This document shows, piece after piece, positions 8,048 to 20,471 of a stretch of 64,000 nt of DNA. Made by a program: the position numbers and the translations under genes. Position 1 is the first letter of the stretch, and each line of letters opens with the position of its first letter. Origin of the DNA: CAWKMN01 sp963850765 (GTDB lineage: Bacteria; Chloroflexota; Anaerolineae; Aggregatilineales; Aggregatilineaceae); assembly GCA_963850765.1 (NCBI GenBank), contig CAWKMN010000002.1, positions 186,001 through 250,000 of the forward strand, given 5' to 3'. Under the pieces are notes generated by a model. It searched no databases, was not told the origin of the DNA, and saw nothing but the letters and a program-made list of their open reading frames with translations.

Positions 8048-10719
8048 ACCCCGTCGTCTTCATCCCCGCCGCGATCCCGTTCACCGTCTCCATCACGGCT
8101 TGCAGCACCGCATCATAGGGTTCCGCGCCGGGTTCGCTCTGGCGCAGATCGCGCAGCAGCGCCACCTGGATAAAGCTCAGCGGATCGACATACGGATTGC
8201 GCCGGTCGATCGAGCGCCGCATGACCGGGTAGCTGTCCAGCAGATCAGCCTGTTCGGTGATCAGGCAGATATAGTGGCGGGCGCGCTCGTGTTCCGCCTG
8301 AAGCTCCCCAAAGATGCTGTCCCGAAGCTGCTCATCCTGCACCAGCGCGGCATACTGCGCCGCGATGCCCATATCCGCCTTCGCCAGATCCAGCTCGACA
8401 TTCTGGATCAGCGCGCTGAAGAACGGCCAGCCGCGATACATGGCCCGCAGGTGGGCCAGCCCCTCACCCTCGCAGTCGTCCAGCGAGCAGTAATGCTCAA
8501 ACGCATGGCCGACGCCGTACCAGCTGGGCACGATGGCGCGGCTCTGCATCCACGAGAAAATCCACGGGATCGCGCGGATCTGCACGAAGCCGCCTCCGCC
8601 GCGTTTGGCCGGGCGCGACCCGATCGGCATGGCCGCGATCTCGTTGAGCGGCGTGGCCTCCTGCCAGTAGTCGAGAAACCCCGGCGTCTCATAGATCAGG
8701 CGGCGGTAGGCGGTGCGGCCCGCGCTCGGCCAGCGTATCCATCGCGGCGCGCCATTCCGGCTGCGGCTCGGAGCAGTATTCGGGCAGTCCCGCCGCCAGC
8801 AGCACCGCGTTCATCACCTGATGCAGATGCCGCCGGGCGATCTCGGCGTTGCTGTAGCGATAGGCGATGACCTCGCCCTGTTCGGTCATCTTGATCCGGC
8901 CCTGCATCGTGCCGCGCGGCTGGGCGAGAATCGCGCGGTTGGCTGGACCACCCCCGCGCCCAATGCTGCCGCCGCGCCCGTGGAACAGCTCCATCTCGAC
9001 GTTGTGCTCCTGGCAGATCTGTGCCAGCCGCTCCTGGGCCACGTACAGCCCCCAGTTTGAGGCGAGATAGCCGCCGTCCTTGCCGCTGTCCGAATAGCCG
9101 ATCATGATCTGCTGGCGGCTGCCGCGCACGTCCAGGTGTGCGCGATATTCCGGCATGTCGAGCAGCGCCGTCATGGTGCCCGGCGCGCGGTCGAGATCGT
9201 CCACCGTCTCGAACAGCGGCGCGAGGTCGAGATGATCCGCGATGCCGACTTCCTTCGCCAGCAGCAGCAGCGTCAGCACGTCGCTCGGCGCGCGGCTCAT
9301 CGTGGCGATCGCCGTATCGATACACTCAGGCCCGTAGCGCCGGTGCATCTCCGCCACCATACGCCACGTCGCGATCACCATGTTCGCTTGGTCCGAGAAC
9401 GCCGGTTCGGCCGGGAACAGCGGGCGCGCGTTGGTGATCTCGCGCCGCAGCACGGCCTGTTTCTCCTCTTCGGGCAGGTTGAGATAATCCTCCGCGATGC
9501 CATACACGCGGAAGATGTCGTCCAGCGCCGGCGCGTGGACCCGTGAATCTTCGCGCACTTCCAGCGGGACCAGATGCAGCCCGAACAGAGCCACCTTATC
9601 GATCAAGCGCCCGATCGTGCCCGCCGCGACGCGCGTGCCGCGGTGCGCGATCAGGCTCTCCTGCACCACCCGCAGATCGCCGATCAGATCCGCGCCGGTC
9701 GCGTAGCCATCCCGATCCAGCCGCCCGCAGATCTCGTCCAGCATAGCGCGGTACAACTCGCCAGGATGTGTCTCCGGATCCGCCAGTTCGCTCACCTTCA
9801 GCGACACGCCGAACTCGCTGGTATCCTGCGTAAGCTGCTCGCTGAGAAAAGTCGCTTCGGCCATGTAGACCCGACGCACGGCCCGGCGCAGCGCCGCCAG
9901 CGTATGCCGCGTGACGTCCGGCGTCACGTTGGGGTTGCCATCCCGATCCCCGCCGATCCACGACGCGAACCGGATCACCGGCGGCAGCGCGGACCAATCC
10001 GCCTCCGGGTAATGAGTTTGGAGAGTCTCGCGAAGCTCGCTCATCAGATCCAGTGCGGCATCCATGATCACGGCCGTGAAGAAATAGATGCCGAACTCGA
10101 CTTCGTCCAGCACCCCGGCGCGTGTATGGCGGGTCGGGCGCGTCTGCCACAGTTCCTCGATCTCTTCGGCCATCGCCGCTTGGAGCGCCTGTTCTTCACG
10201 CGGGAGCAGCGCGCCGTTGGTGCGCCGGTCGATCATCTGGGCGATATGCCGCAGCTTGATCAGGATCTCCTGGCGTTTGGCTTCGGTCGGATGTGCCGTC
10301 ATGACCAGCCGCACCTGGATTCGCTCGATCAGCGCGCGCACCTGTTCCGCGCTCTTCCCGGCTTCCTTCAGCAGCCGGATCGCCTCGTCCAGCGATTCGC
10401 GCTGGGTGCCCTCACGTTCGCGCTCACGCAGCACCCGGATTCGCTCCTGATCTTCCGCGATGTTAATCAACTGGAAGTAATTCCCAAAGGCTTTGATCAG
10501 CACGCGCCGGGCGTCCAGATCGAGATCCTGAATCACGGCGATGAGATCGTGATGTGCGGCCTGATCCCCGGCGCGGCGGGCTTTCGCGCTGGACCGCACC
10601 TGCTCCACGATCTGAAAGGCGTCGTCACCGTGCTGCTCGCGGATCACCACGCCGAGCAGGCTGCCGAGCAGGTGAATGTCGGCGCTGAGGGGGGTGGATG
10701 GGCTGTTATTCCCCGGCAT
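8046..10719 (-). CDS. ppc: Phosphoenolpyruvate carboxylase (one frameshift)
   Basis: PEP carboxylase forms oxaloacetate from PEP and bicarbonate and refills the TCA cycle. The protein reads in two frames that together give about 890 residues, the usual length. The larger part (from 10719) has VMTAHPTEAKRQE with the catalytic His, GYSDSGKDGGYLASNW and FHGRGGSIGRGGGP. The smaller part continues with IGSRPAKR and IRAIPWIFSWMQSR and ends at 8046. Between them the other frame encodes TAYRRLIYETPGFLDYW, the conserved bridge. One extra C in GCGGGCCGCACC near 8706-8712 explains the break. The start at 10719 (MPGNNS) is preferred over the longer frame from 10797. All the catalytic motifs are present, so a sequencing error or very recent mutation is likely. 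Confidence 0.92.
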
Positions 10720-11112
10720 AGATCGGTCATCTCTCTGCGTTATCGTTCCAACCATTGAATTGATCTTAGTGATACGGGTTGATATGGTGCAATACACCCG
10801 CCCAAAACCCTCTCCCTGGCATGGCTGGGGCGAGGGATGCGAGCTTGCTCGCCGGGTGAGGGGCGTCCGCCGAGTGTGTACGGAAAGCGTTTACCCCTAT
10901 CCCCGTCCGACCTTCGGTCGGCGCCCTTATCCCCGCACGCGGAGAAAGGGGGCGTGTCAAGTCCCTCTCCGTTTACGGGGAGGGATTTAGGGAGGGGTAA
11001 AATAGCTTGGCAAACACCCTTTCAGACTATCCGCGATAACTCCGTCAGGGAACAATCCCACCACCGGCCTCCCCTCTCCGCGCGTGGAGAGGGGGACGAG
11101 GGGTGAGGTAAA
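10720..11112. repeat. Cluster of palindromic repeats
   Basis: No gene. Successive GC-rich elements lie at 10807-10867 (GGCATGGCTGGGG, ending GTGAGGGGCGTC), 10894-10956 (around CCGACCTTCGGTCGG), 10962-11001 (CCCTCTCCGTTTACGGGGAGGG) and 11070-11111 (the common CCCCTCTCCGCG hairpin ending GGGTGAGGTA). The ppc promoter should lie in the first 80 bp upstream of 10719, but I saw no clear hexamers. Confidence 0.65.
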
Positions 11113-11145
11113 GCGCTAACCGCTAACCGCTAACCGCTAATCGCT
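11111..11145. repeat. Heptanucleotide array (AACCGCT units)
   Basis: AAGCGCT, three AACCGCT, then AATCGCT. In the shared phase these are ACCGCTA, an ACYNNNN unit. The stop codon of the App1-like gene (11137-11139) is inside the array. Confidence 0.85.
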
Positions 11146-12306
11146 GCTTTGTGGCCCCATCCCCGCCGCATCCTCGATCTTTTCCAGCGTCGTCGTCCCG
11201 GCCTGCTCGTCGTCTTCGCGCTCCTGGCGGATCAGGGGCAGCTCGCCCGGCTGGATGAATCCCCGCTCCGCCGCGTGGTTCGCCGCCGTGACCGTGTCCG
11301 GCACCAGCAGCATCTCGACCCCCAACTGCGACGCCTGCTGGACCAGCGGCAGCAGATCGCTGGTATCGTCGGCCGCGCGGATATACACCGCCAGTACGCG
11401 TGCCGGAGTACGGCGCACCGCTTCCATGTAGATCTCCGCGTCGTGCTCGCCGCTGTCCCCAATCAGAATAAACGGCAGCGTCGGATAACGCTCCATCAGG
11501 GTGGCGATGTGCTTGAGCTTATGCTCCCGTGGGTCCGGGCGGATCAGGTGATCGGACGTCAGGCCGAGATCCGTCAGGAACAGCGGCCCCAGCGGGATCC
11601 GCCGCACTTTGAAGAAATCCACCAGCAGATCGTACAGGTTCCACGGGCTGTTCGAGACGTAAAAGATCGGGTTGTTCTGCTCGCCGGATCCGCGCTGCAA
11701 GGCCCGGTAAAACGCCGCCACCCCCTTGAACGGCAGGCGGGTATAGGCGTTCCGCAGAAAGGTATTCCGCGCCATGTTGACGAGGTGCAGCACATCCGTC
11801 TGGAGCACGGTGTCGTCCAGGTCGCTGATCACCGCGAACTGCGCGTCCGGCGGCGGCACGAAGACCTGTCCCATGGCGTGCGCGCCCGGCTTGCGGGCAT
11901 AATCCACCAGTTCAAGCTCAACTTCATACCACGGCGTCGGGCCGGCGGGCGGTGTCTTGAGCGGCAGATGAATATCAAAATAGCCTTCGACGTTGGCGCG
12001 GGCTTCCTGCTCAAGATCGCGGAAGCGGGCGCGCACCCGCACGCGCGGCAGTTCGAAGGTGTGCATCCGGCGGATCATGTTGAGCACGTTTTTCCAGACG
12101 GTATCCGCTTCGCTGACGCGTATGATGCTGTGCCCGGCCAGCGCGCGCCCCCTCAGATAAAATGCGGTCTGCGTGCCGTAGCCCAAATACGGCACGATCC
12201 GCACGTGATCCAGCCCAAACCAGCGCCGCAGCCGCCACTTGATCGTGTCGTACACCACCTCGATCCGGGTCAGGATGGCGAGCAGCAGGCGTTTCAGAAT
12301 CATCAA
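11137..12306 (-). CDS. App1-like phosphatase (DUF2183, HAD-type)
   Basis: Member of the DUF2183/App1 family, whose yeast representative is a Mg-dependent phosphatidate phosphatase. The 389-residue product has an N-terminal beta-rich domain and a HAD-like catalytic domain with DLDDTV (D162, D164; nucleophile and acid-base) and a distal IGDSGEHDAEIY motif for metal binding. It is probably cytoplasmic or membrane-peripheral. Its start overlaps the upstream HEAT-like gene by four bases (ATGA), so the two are co-translated. The substrate in bacteria is not established; phosphatidate is an inference from the yeast enzyme. Confidence 0.85.
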   Translation of the reverse strand: MMILKRLLLAILTRIEVVYDTIKWRLRRWFGLDHVRIVPYLGYGTQTAFYLRGRALAGHSIIRVSEADTVWKNVLNMIRRMHTFELPRVRVRARFRDLEQEARANVEGYFDIHLPLKTPPAGPTPWYEVELELVDYARKPGAHAMGQVFVPPPDAQFAVISDLDDTVLQTDVLHLVNMARNTFLRNAYTRLPFKGVAAFYRALQRGSGEQNNPIFYVSNSPWNLYDLLVDFFKVRRIPLGPLFLTDLGLTSDHLIRPDPREHKLKHIATLMERYPTLPFILIGDSGEHDAEIYMEAVRRTPARVLAVYIRAADDTSDLLPLVQQASQLGVEMLLVPDTVTAANHAAERGFIQPGELPLIRQEREDDEQAGTTTLEKIEDAAGMGPQSSD

Positions 12307-13229
12307 TCGATCAACTCCTTGAGCGCGGTTATCTCATCCGGCCACCGCTCCAGCCGTTTCTTTTTGAGATTTTCGCGCAAAACCCACGTAATGTCAGCAT
12401 CATTCCAGGTGGCCCACGCGCGCATCAACGCGAATCCCGCCTCGGGCGCGGCCGCCGTCACCACGCTGACCGAGTAGCCGAGCGCCTGCCGCAGCGTCCG
12501 CACGTCGTCGGAGCGGCGAGCATCGGCGGGCAGACGGCGCAGATAGGTCAGCGCGCCGTACTGCAGATCGAGCGCATCCAGCGCACGCGCCGCCGTGATC
12601 AGCAGATCCGGCTCCGCGATCCCCGCGACGATGGCGCGCCACTCATACGGATCAGCATCCAGGGCGCGCCGCTGCAACCGGCGGATTGTACTGGCCCACT
12701 GCCCGGCCAGGAGCCGCTGTAAGCCCATCGCCACGGCCTCGCGCACGCGCCACAGCGGGCTGTTCGCCAGATGCAGCAGCGCCGACACACCCGCCTCGAT
12801 ATGCTGGAACGCCGCCGCCCAATCCCCATAGGCCACGGCCCCGCAAACCTGCGGCATTTGCAGCGGCGAGTCGGGATCGCCGCCAAAGACCGCCGGGGGA
12901 TAGCGGTTCATCAGTTCCCACAGCAGCCATTCCGCCGCCACGTAACTCTGGTTCAGCGAGACTTCCGGCGCAGCGCACAGTGCCCCGACCTCATCCGCCA
13001 GCGCCCACACCAGTTCGAGGTTGGCCCGGCGGCCCGGCAGCGCGCTGTGATCGATCAGGTAATCTTCCAGCGCCGTGATGTCGGGATCGAGCAGCTGCGC
13101 CCGCAGCCGCGCGTCCAGGCTGTAGCGCGCCCTGTTCAACTGGGCGGGCGAGAGTAAGCCGGGACTGGTCAGCGCGGCCATCAGCAGCGGGCGAAGTTCC
13201 TGCCGGTGCGTTTCTCGTTTCGATGACAT
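12303..13229 (-). CDS. Helical-repeat (HEAT-like) protein of unknown function
   Basis: A 308-residue, Ala/Leu-rich, mostly helical protein. The segment at about residues 155-175 (LLHLANSPLWRVREAVAMGL) has the helix-turn-helix look of a HEAT repeat, and similar helical pairs flank it. No catalytic motif or membrane helix is visible. It overlaps the App1-like phosphatase gene by ATGA, so it may be a partner or scaffold for that enzyme. The assignment as HEAT-like rests on pattern, not on a search. Confidence 0.6.
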   Translation of the reverse strand: MSSKRETHRQELRPLLMAALTSPGLLSPAQLNRARYSLDARLRAQLLDPDITALEDYLIDHSALPGRRANLELVWALADEVGALCAAPEVSLNQSYVAAEWLLWELMNRYPPAVFGGDPDSPLQMPQVCGAVAYGDWAAAFQHIEAGVSALLHLANSPLWRVREAVAMGLQRLLAGQWASTIRRLQRRALDADPYEWRAIVAGIAEPDLLITAARALDALDLQYGALTYLRRLPADARRSDDVRTLRQALGYSVSVVTAAAPEAGFALMRAWATWNDADITWVLRENLKKKRLERWPDEITALKELID

Positions 13230-13252
13230 ACGTTAGAATCCATGAGAGTGAT

Positions 13253-13353
13253 CAGTTTGCAGTTTACAGTTTTTAGTTTTTGGTTTTTAGTTCTTGGCGA
13301 TTGGCAAATGTCAGGGCGCTGCTTTACTAAGAACCAACAACCAATCACCAATA
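13253..13353. repeat. Two opposed heptanucleotide arrays
   Basis: RGTNNNN units run from about 13254 to 13310 (AGTTTGC, AGTTTAC, AGTTTTT, AGTTTTT, GGTTTTT, AGTTCTT and decayed units). ACYNNNN units run from 13326 to 13353 (ACTAAGA, ACCAACA, ACCAATC, ACCAATA). Together they form an imperfect inverted repeat between two divergent genes. This is one of the few arrays here not next to a stop codon. Confidence 0.75.
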
Positions 13354-13369
13354 CCACCGGGAGCACGCC

Positions 13370-13624
13370 GTGACCGCCCGTCAACCCTGGGAATACTGCG
13401 AGCTGCGCCAGGAGATCGCGCAGGGCGTGATGCACCGCCAGTATATCCTGTTTTACCGTGCCGGCGCACCGAGTGAGGAGATCGGCGTGACCAACCGCGA
13501 GAACGCGATCGCCCAGCTCGGCCTCGAAGGCTGGGAGATGGTCGGCACGTCCGGTTCATTTATGCACGACAGCAGCGGCTTTCGCATCTTCTTCAAGCGC
13601 CCTCTTGATGGGGCAGGGGAATAG
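13370..13624 (+). CDS. Small conserved-type protein, DUF4177-like
   Basis: An 84-residue soluble protein starting at a GTG codon. It opens with a WEYCELRQE strand and has LGLEGWEMVGTSGS, the Leu-x-x-Glu-GWE-x-V pattern typical of short DUF4177-like proteins of unknown role. It ends FFKRPLD. It lies just before the mntA-like gene (5 bp) and may share its transcript. Confidence 0.55.
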   Translation: MTARQPWEYCELRQEIAQGVMHRQYILFYRAGAPSEEIGVTNRENAIAQLGLEGWEMVGTSGSFMHDSSGFRIFFKRPLDGAGE

Positions 13625-13629
13625 GCGTG

Positions 13630-13934
13630 ATGAGCATTCAGATCGAAATTCCATATGACGAGATTGCCGCGTTTTGCGTGCGCTGGCATGTGCGCGAATT
13701 GGCGCTGTTTGGCTCCGTGCTGCGTGACGATTTTGGCCCGACAGCGATATCGATGTGCTGGTGACGTTTGAATCCGGCCATGTACCGGGTTTCTTTGGGT
13801 TGGGTACTATGCAAGAGGAACTCTCCGTTTTGTTAGGGCGGCGCTCGATCGATCTCGTCACGCCCAAATTTCTCAACTGGCGCATCCGGGATCGCGTACT
13901 GTCCGAGGCGGAGGTGATTTATGCAAAAAGATGA
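13630..13934 (+). CDS. mntA: MntA-type nucleotidyltransferase antitoxin (frameshifted)
   Basis: MntA-like minimal nucleotidyltransferase, known as the antitoxin that adenylylates HepT. The first frame encodes MSIQIEIPYDEIAAFCV, then LALFGSVLRDDFGP, and then hits an early stop. Shifting by one base near 13738-13742 restores DSDIDVLVTFESGH and continues to SEAEVIYAKR. The joined protein of about 100 residues contains the diagnostic GS-x10-DxD motif (GS, then DID). A missing G in CCCGACAGC accounts for the break. An in-frame GTG at 13627 could also be the start. It overlaps hepT by 14 bp. If the frameshift is real, the toxin is left without its modifier. Confidence 0.8.
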
Positions 13935-14316
13935 TCAGGTCTACCTGGGTCACATGTTGGACGTCGCGCGCAAAGCAAGACAATTCGTAGCAGGCAAATC
14001 ACGCGACGATTTTGATGCCGATGAACCGCTGCGTTTTGCCCTCGCCCATTTGTTGCAGATCATTGGCGAGGCAGCGCGCCACGTTTCAAAGGATACCCAG
14101 GATGCTCATCCCGCGATGCCGTGGAGTCTCATAATCGGTATGCGGCACAAGGTGGTACATGATTATATGAATTTGGACGAAGAAGTCGTTTGGTCTACGG
14201 TTCAGAATGATTTGCCGGGGCTGATCGCGCTGTTGGAGCAAATCGTTCCCTCAGAAAAACCGCCGGATCAGTGGAACGGGGCAGTAAGGTGGCATTCTCT
14301 AGTGATTTGTTCGTAG
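13921..14316 (+). CDS. hepT: HepT-like toxin (DUF86 family)
   Basis: HEPN-domain RNase toxin of the HepT/DUF86 family, 131 residues. The catalytic and modification motif R-x4-H-x-Y is present as RHKVVHDY. The preceding helix FALAHLLQIIGEAARHV is also characteristic. HepT cleaves RNA unless MntA adds AMP to the motif Tyr. The gene has a strong GGAGGTG ribosome binding site inside the end of mntA and the two overlap. The last 15 or so residues (QWNGAVRWHSLVICS) look less conserved and may come from a repeat-driven change at the 3' end. Confidence 0.88.
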   Translation: MQKDDQVYLGHMLDVARKARQFVAGKSRDDFDADEPLRFALAHLLQIIGEAARHVSKDTQDAHPAMPWSLIIGMRHKVVHDYMNLDEEVVWSTVQNDLPGLIALLEQIVPSEKPPDQWNGAVRWHSLVICS

Positions 14317-14458
14317 GGGCGGGTTAACAAACCCGCCCGGCTTCTCAATCACGCTCGCATCGGCTGTTTCGTCTCTCCCCCTCGCCGCGTGGGGAGAGGG
14401 GGCCGGGGGTGAGGTATAAGCTAACGAGCTAACCGCTAGACTGGCTAATGGCTTTCTT
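14313..14458. repeat. Palindrome, MITE-like element and degenerate heptamers
   Basis: 14313-14339 is a GTAGGGGCGGGTT/AACCCGCCC palindrome. 14375-14416 is a MITE-like hairpin ending GGGGTGAGGTATA. 14417-14450 is a heptamer-like tract (GCTAACG, GCTAACC and decayed units) leading to the stop of the next gene. Confidence 0.65.
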
Positions 14459-15480
14459 TACCGCCGCCGGCGCTGTTGCTGCTGCTGGCGACGCCGCCGC
14501 CGGCTCCGCCCGAAAAAGATGTCCATCAGAAGGCCGAGGAAGCTGTCCAACAGCGGCATCTGCGCGACAAACCCGATCACCGCCAGCACCGTACCCGCGA
14601 TGCTCGCCTGCGGGACCGTGATCAGCCCGAAGACGTAGTTCACTTCAACCTGTACCGTCTGCCCCCAGATAGTGACGTTGGTCGGGCCAGGATCCGTCAC
14701 GCCCGGCAGCGGCTCCCAGGTGATCGACAGCCCCAGCGAGATCACGGCGGTCTGCGCGTCGTCCGCTTCGAGCGTCCAGCGCCATTCGACCTCGCCCCCA
14801 CGGGTGAGCGGCTGGCGGGCCGAGCTTACGGAGTTGATCCGGAAATCGGGCGCGGAGATGGTCGCCGTCACGAAGGCGTTGTGCGTATTGTAGCGGTCGG
14901 TGAGCAGGATCGGCGTGGCAACGATCTCGTTATCGGCCACTTCGGCCACCGGCTGAAGCGCGCCGCCTTCCAGCATCTTGAGCTTGATCCGCACCGCACC
15001 AGATCGCCCCACCTGGAACGTCGTCGGCCATTCGAGTTCGACCACGCGCTGCTCGTACCCGGCGGCCGTCGCTGTGAACCCACCCTGACCGTCGGGAGCG
15101 GGCGCGGGCGCGTTTGCTGCCAAAGGTGCAACCTCGACCGGGGTATCCTCGCTAATCACGACATTGTTCGTCAGCGGCACGTCCGGCGCGGCCATCGGGG
15201 CCATCGTCTGCGGCCCGCTGCTGGTTTCATTTGGCTCCACCTGCGCGAGATCATTGCTCGCTTCGGCTTCGAACTCCGGTGCCATTTGGACCGTTCCGAC
15301 ATCGGTCTGAAAATCGTCCACGGCGGCAGCGCCCCCACTCGCCGCGATCTCCTCCTGGGTGTAGAGCACGCCGCCCGTCGTGCGATCCTCGGTGGGCAGC
15401 GGGCCCCGCGCGATCCACAGCACCGCCGCGCCGACCACGAACATCACAACCCCGATCATCGCCACAAACAGTCTGCGCAT
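14458..15480 (-). CDS. Membrane-anchored extracytoplasmic protein, unknown
   Basis: A 340-residue protein with an N-terminal signal anchor (about residues 3-25), an acidic Ala/Pro-rich linker to about residue 130, a beta-rich domain of about 150 residues, a C-terminal hydrophobic stretch (about 285-320), and a very basic tail of Arg and Gln runs. The order suggests a protein fixed at both ends with an outer-face domain. I recognise no family. It starts 2 bp after the stop of the upstream gene, so the pair is an operon. The Arg/Gln tail could bind nucleic acid or lipid head groups, but this is speculation. Confidence 0.7.
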   Translation of the reverse strand: MRRLFVAMIGVVMFVVGAAVLWIARGPLPTEDRTTGGVLYTQEEIAASGGAAAVDDFQTDVGTVQMAPEFEAEASNDLAQVEPNETSSGPQTMAPMAAPDVPLTNNVVISEDTPVEVAPLAANAPAPAPDGQGGFTATAAGYEQRVVELEWPTTFQVGRSGAVRIKLKMLEGGALQPVAEVADNEIVATPILLTDRYNTHNAFVTATISAPDFRINSVSSARQPLTRGGEVEWRWTLEADDAQTAVISLGLSITWEPLPGVTDPGPTNVTIWGQTVQVEVNYVFGLITVPQASIAGTVLAVIGFVAQMPLLDSFLGLLMDIFFGRSRRRRRQQQQQRRRR

Positions 15481-15482
15481 GG

Positions 15483-16073
15483 TCAGTCCTCCTTGTCCTC
15501 GCCGCCGCGTCGATTGGATTCGATGCTGCGCGCAATCAGCCGCCAGAAAGCCCCGTAAACGCCCTCATGATCGTCTCCCTGACCCTCGGCCAGCGTGCCA
15601 TTGAGCAGCGCCAGCACGTCATCGATCCAGCGAATCAGGTCGGGCACGTCCGCCTCGACCGCAGCTGCGCGCATGGTGCCCAGTTCTTCGACCACCGCGC
15701 CGATCTGATCCGGGATCTCGGTCATGACCGTGATCACGGCATCCGCCACCGACTCGAGCAGGCGATCCAGCGTCATGCTCTCGCCCGGCGGGCCAGCTCG
15801 ATGCGGCACCCCGTTGTGCAGCCCGTTCAGGATCGCCTGCCACGCGGAATCGTACGGAGTCCCGGTCGGCAGCGTGTCATCCGGGGCGTTGAGCAGCGCC
15901 AGCACCGCCGAGACGAAGATCGCCTCTTCGTGCAGATTGCTCTCGCGGACCTGGCGCAGCAGATCGACCAGATTATTCCGCCAGTCGGTCAGCAGGTCGG
16001 GCCGCACCAGCAGCACAAGCGTGGTGTTGCTCACGATCTGGTTCACCTGTTCGGAAGTCAGTGCAATAGCCAT
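15483..16073 (-). CDS. Helical cytoplasmic protein, unknown
   Basis: About 196 residues, starting at MAIALTSEQ; a longer frame from 16115 exists but adds a poorly conserved-looking leader. It is rich in Leu, Ala, Asp and Glu and has no signal peptide or catalytic motif I can name. It is the first gene of a two-gene operon with the membrane-anchored protein 2 bp downstream, so a joint role at the membrane is plausible. Confidence 0.65.
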   Translation of the reverse strand: MAIALTSEQVNQIVSNTTLVLLVRPDLLTDWRNNLVDLLRQVRESNLHEEAIFVSAVLALLNAPDDTLPTGTPYDSAWQAILNGLHNGVPHRAGPPGESMTLDRLLESVADAVITVMTEIPDQIGAVVEELGTMRAAAVEADVPDLIRWIDDVLALLNGTLAEGQGDDHEGVYGAFWRLIARSIESNRRGGEDKED

Positions 16074-16239
16074 CAAACTCTCAACTGGGCTGGAAGTAAA
16101 AAGCGCCCTAATCATACCGCAAAGTAGGGGGACGCGCAGATCGTAGAAACATCAATGAGCATGGTTGTATTGCCATCACAGGCGCTAGAATCAAACAGAG
16201 AGTTTTGCTGCCAATTTCACACAGGAGGTTACCTGCTTA

Positions 16240-17189
16240 TGAGGCATTTACGTTATGGAGTACGTTAGGAAATTGGGCGCTGATCGCGACCCTGATGCGC
16301 CCTGCTCGCCGCCTGTGGAGGCGACGACCCGGAAGCCCGCCCGGTGGTCACGCGCGCCCGGCGCTGAAAAGGGGACACGCCCGGTGGGGAGCGGGGCTGA
16401 TTCGGCTGCTGTTGGGGGATGAATTTGACGCGCAGGACCACCCCGCGAGCGGACTATGACGCCCTGGTTTCGGCAAGCCGGCTTAGGGCGAGCGCCCCCG
16501 ACCCAACACCGCCCGGCATGTGGGACGGGGGCAACGGTCATGCGGTATGGGCGGTGGATGCCAAAGAAAAGATGGGGTTAGCCGACGGTAGTCAAGTGAG
16601 TTGGTTAACTATCAGCGACGAAGCCAGTGCTGCTCTTTTTCCATATGGCCGCGGGTTTACCGCCCTAAGCCTTGGAACCAGATCGACCCAAGCGGTTCGT
16701 CAGTGTCTGCAAAAGGTGATGGCGTGTTGCGGCAGACCGACGATGATGCGCTTTGAGTGTTGCGCTGATCCTGGGGCACCGATTCGCCGGAACCTAGGCT
16801 CTGGCCTTGTGTAAGCAGGAATACGGCATTGAGGCCGATGTTGGTCGCCCGCGTCAAAGTACCGATAATGCCAGGTCTGGAACGCGATATGACGTGTTGA
16901 ATGGTTGGGTGGACCCGGCCCAGTGAGCCGATTTTGACCAGTTCTGTCATGAACTGGACCGCTTCGCCACCCTGCAACGGCAGCGCTATCCGCTGCGGGA
17001 TGGCCGGGCGCGGATCGACCACTGGCCTGACCTGAACGCCGGTCCGCGCCCCTATCAGCCGACCGAAGATGCCCAACTGTGGTCATCCTCCCTCATGGCG
17101 CACTATTTGGCGACCTTTCGTTTTCACCGTAAAGTGGAAATCAATGGCCGCATCTCGGTGTGGTTCGCGCCGGGGACAGGGGCTGGGGG
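16240..17189 (+). pseudogene. Decayed DDE (rve-type) integrase/transposase
   Basis: Fragments in all three frames line up as one transposase of the retroviral-integrase fold. In order: KRGHARWGAGLIRLLL (helical region), WFRQAGLGRAPPTQ in another frame, AVWAVDAKEKMGLADG and VSWLTISDEASAAL (first catalytic Asp), AVRQCLQKV with GRPTMMRFECC (second Asp region, decayed), EADVGRPRQSTDN in a new frame with the expected Glu motif destroyed, and a C-terminal RFHRKVEINGRISVWF. An in-frame TGA interrupts it at about 16924. Several frameshifts plus a lost catalytic site show real decay, unlike the single-base breaks elsewhere in the window. No terminal repeats were found. Confidence 0.8.
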
Positions 17190-17201
17190 ATAGGGGCCTG
17201 C

Positions 17202-17247
17202 CTCCCCCTCTCCGTATCGTGGAGAGGGGGACGGGGGGTGAGGTTAA
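17202..17247. repeat. MITE-like palindromic element
   Basis: CTCCCCCTCTCC...GGAGAGGGGG hairpin ending in GGGGGGTGAGGTTAAG, directly after the transposase remnant. Confidence 0.7.
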
Positions 17248-17391
17248 GCCGACCGCTGAAAGCGGATCGCTCTTCTCACCATTGCCGCACCCCCATATTT
17301 TTGATAGAATCTCCCTTTGCGCTGGGTTCAGGCGCGGCGGGTTGGACCTCATGTAATTAATACTTCTTGGGACTTCTGGTCGGGCCGGTGA

Positions 17392-17420
17392 TTGACAACA
17401 TCCCGGCAAAGCAGTACACT
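17392..17420 (+). promoter_or_regulatory. Promoter of uvrA
   Basis: Perfect -35 TTGACA (17392-17397), 17-bp spacer, -10 TACACT (17415-17420). The expected start of transcription is about 17427, roughly 125 bp before the uvrA start codon. Confidence 0.75.
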
Positions 17421-17423
17421 ACA

Positions 17424-17435
17424 GAACAAGCGTTC
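17424..17435. promoter_or_regulatory. LexA/SOS box
   Basis: GAACAAGCGTTC, a full match to the Bacillus-type GAAC-RNRY-GTTY box. It covers the predicted transcription start of uvrA, where a bound repressor would block initiation. The match and the position together are unlikely to be chance, but the LexA of this organism is not in the window. Confidence 0.75.
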
Positions 17436-17550
17436 CTGACACATTTGTTCATAATACCGCCATCCGCGAACGCCATTCCCCGGCGTAAGTTCTGCCGGTT
17501 CCTGAGCCGGCACTCGCAACGTTTCAACTGAAAACTGACGAGGATTCCTG

Positions 17551-20463
<2,913 letters not shown>

Positions 20464-20471
20464 TTGGGGTT

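Noticed and set aside
9574..10758. 394-codon frame opposite ppc
   Set aside because: Antisense to a well-supported gene; the product is rich in Arg, His and Gln as expected for a shadow frame.
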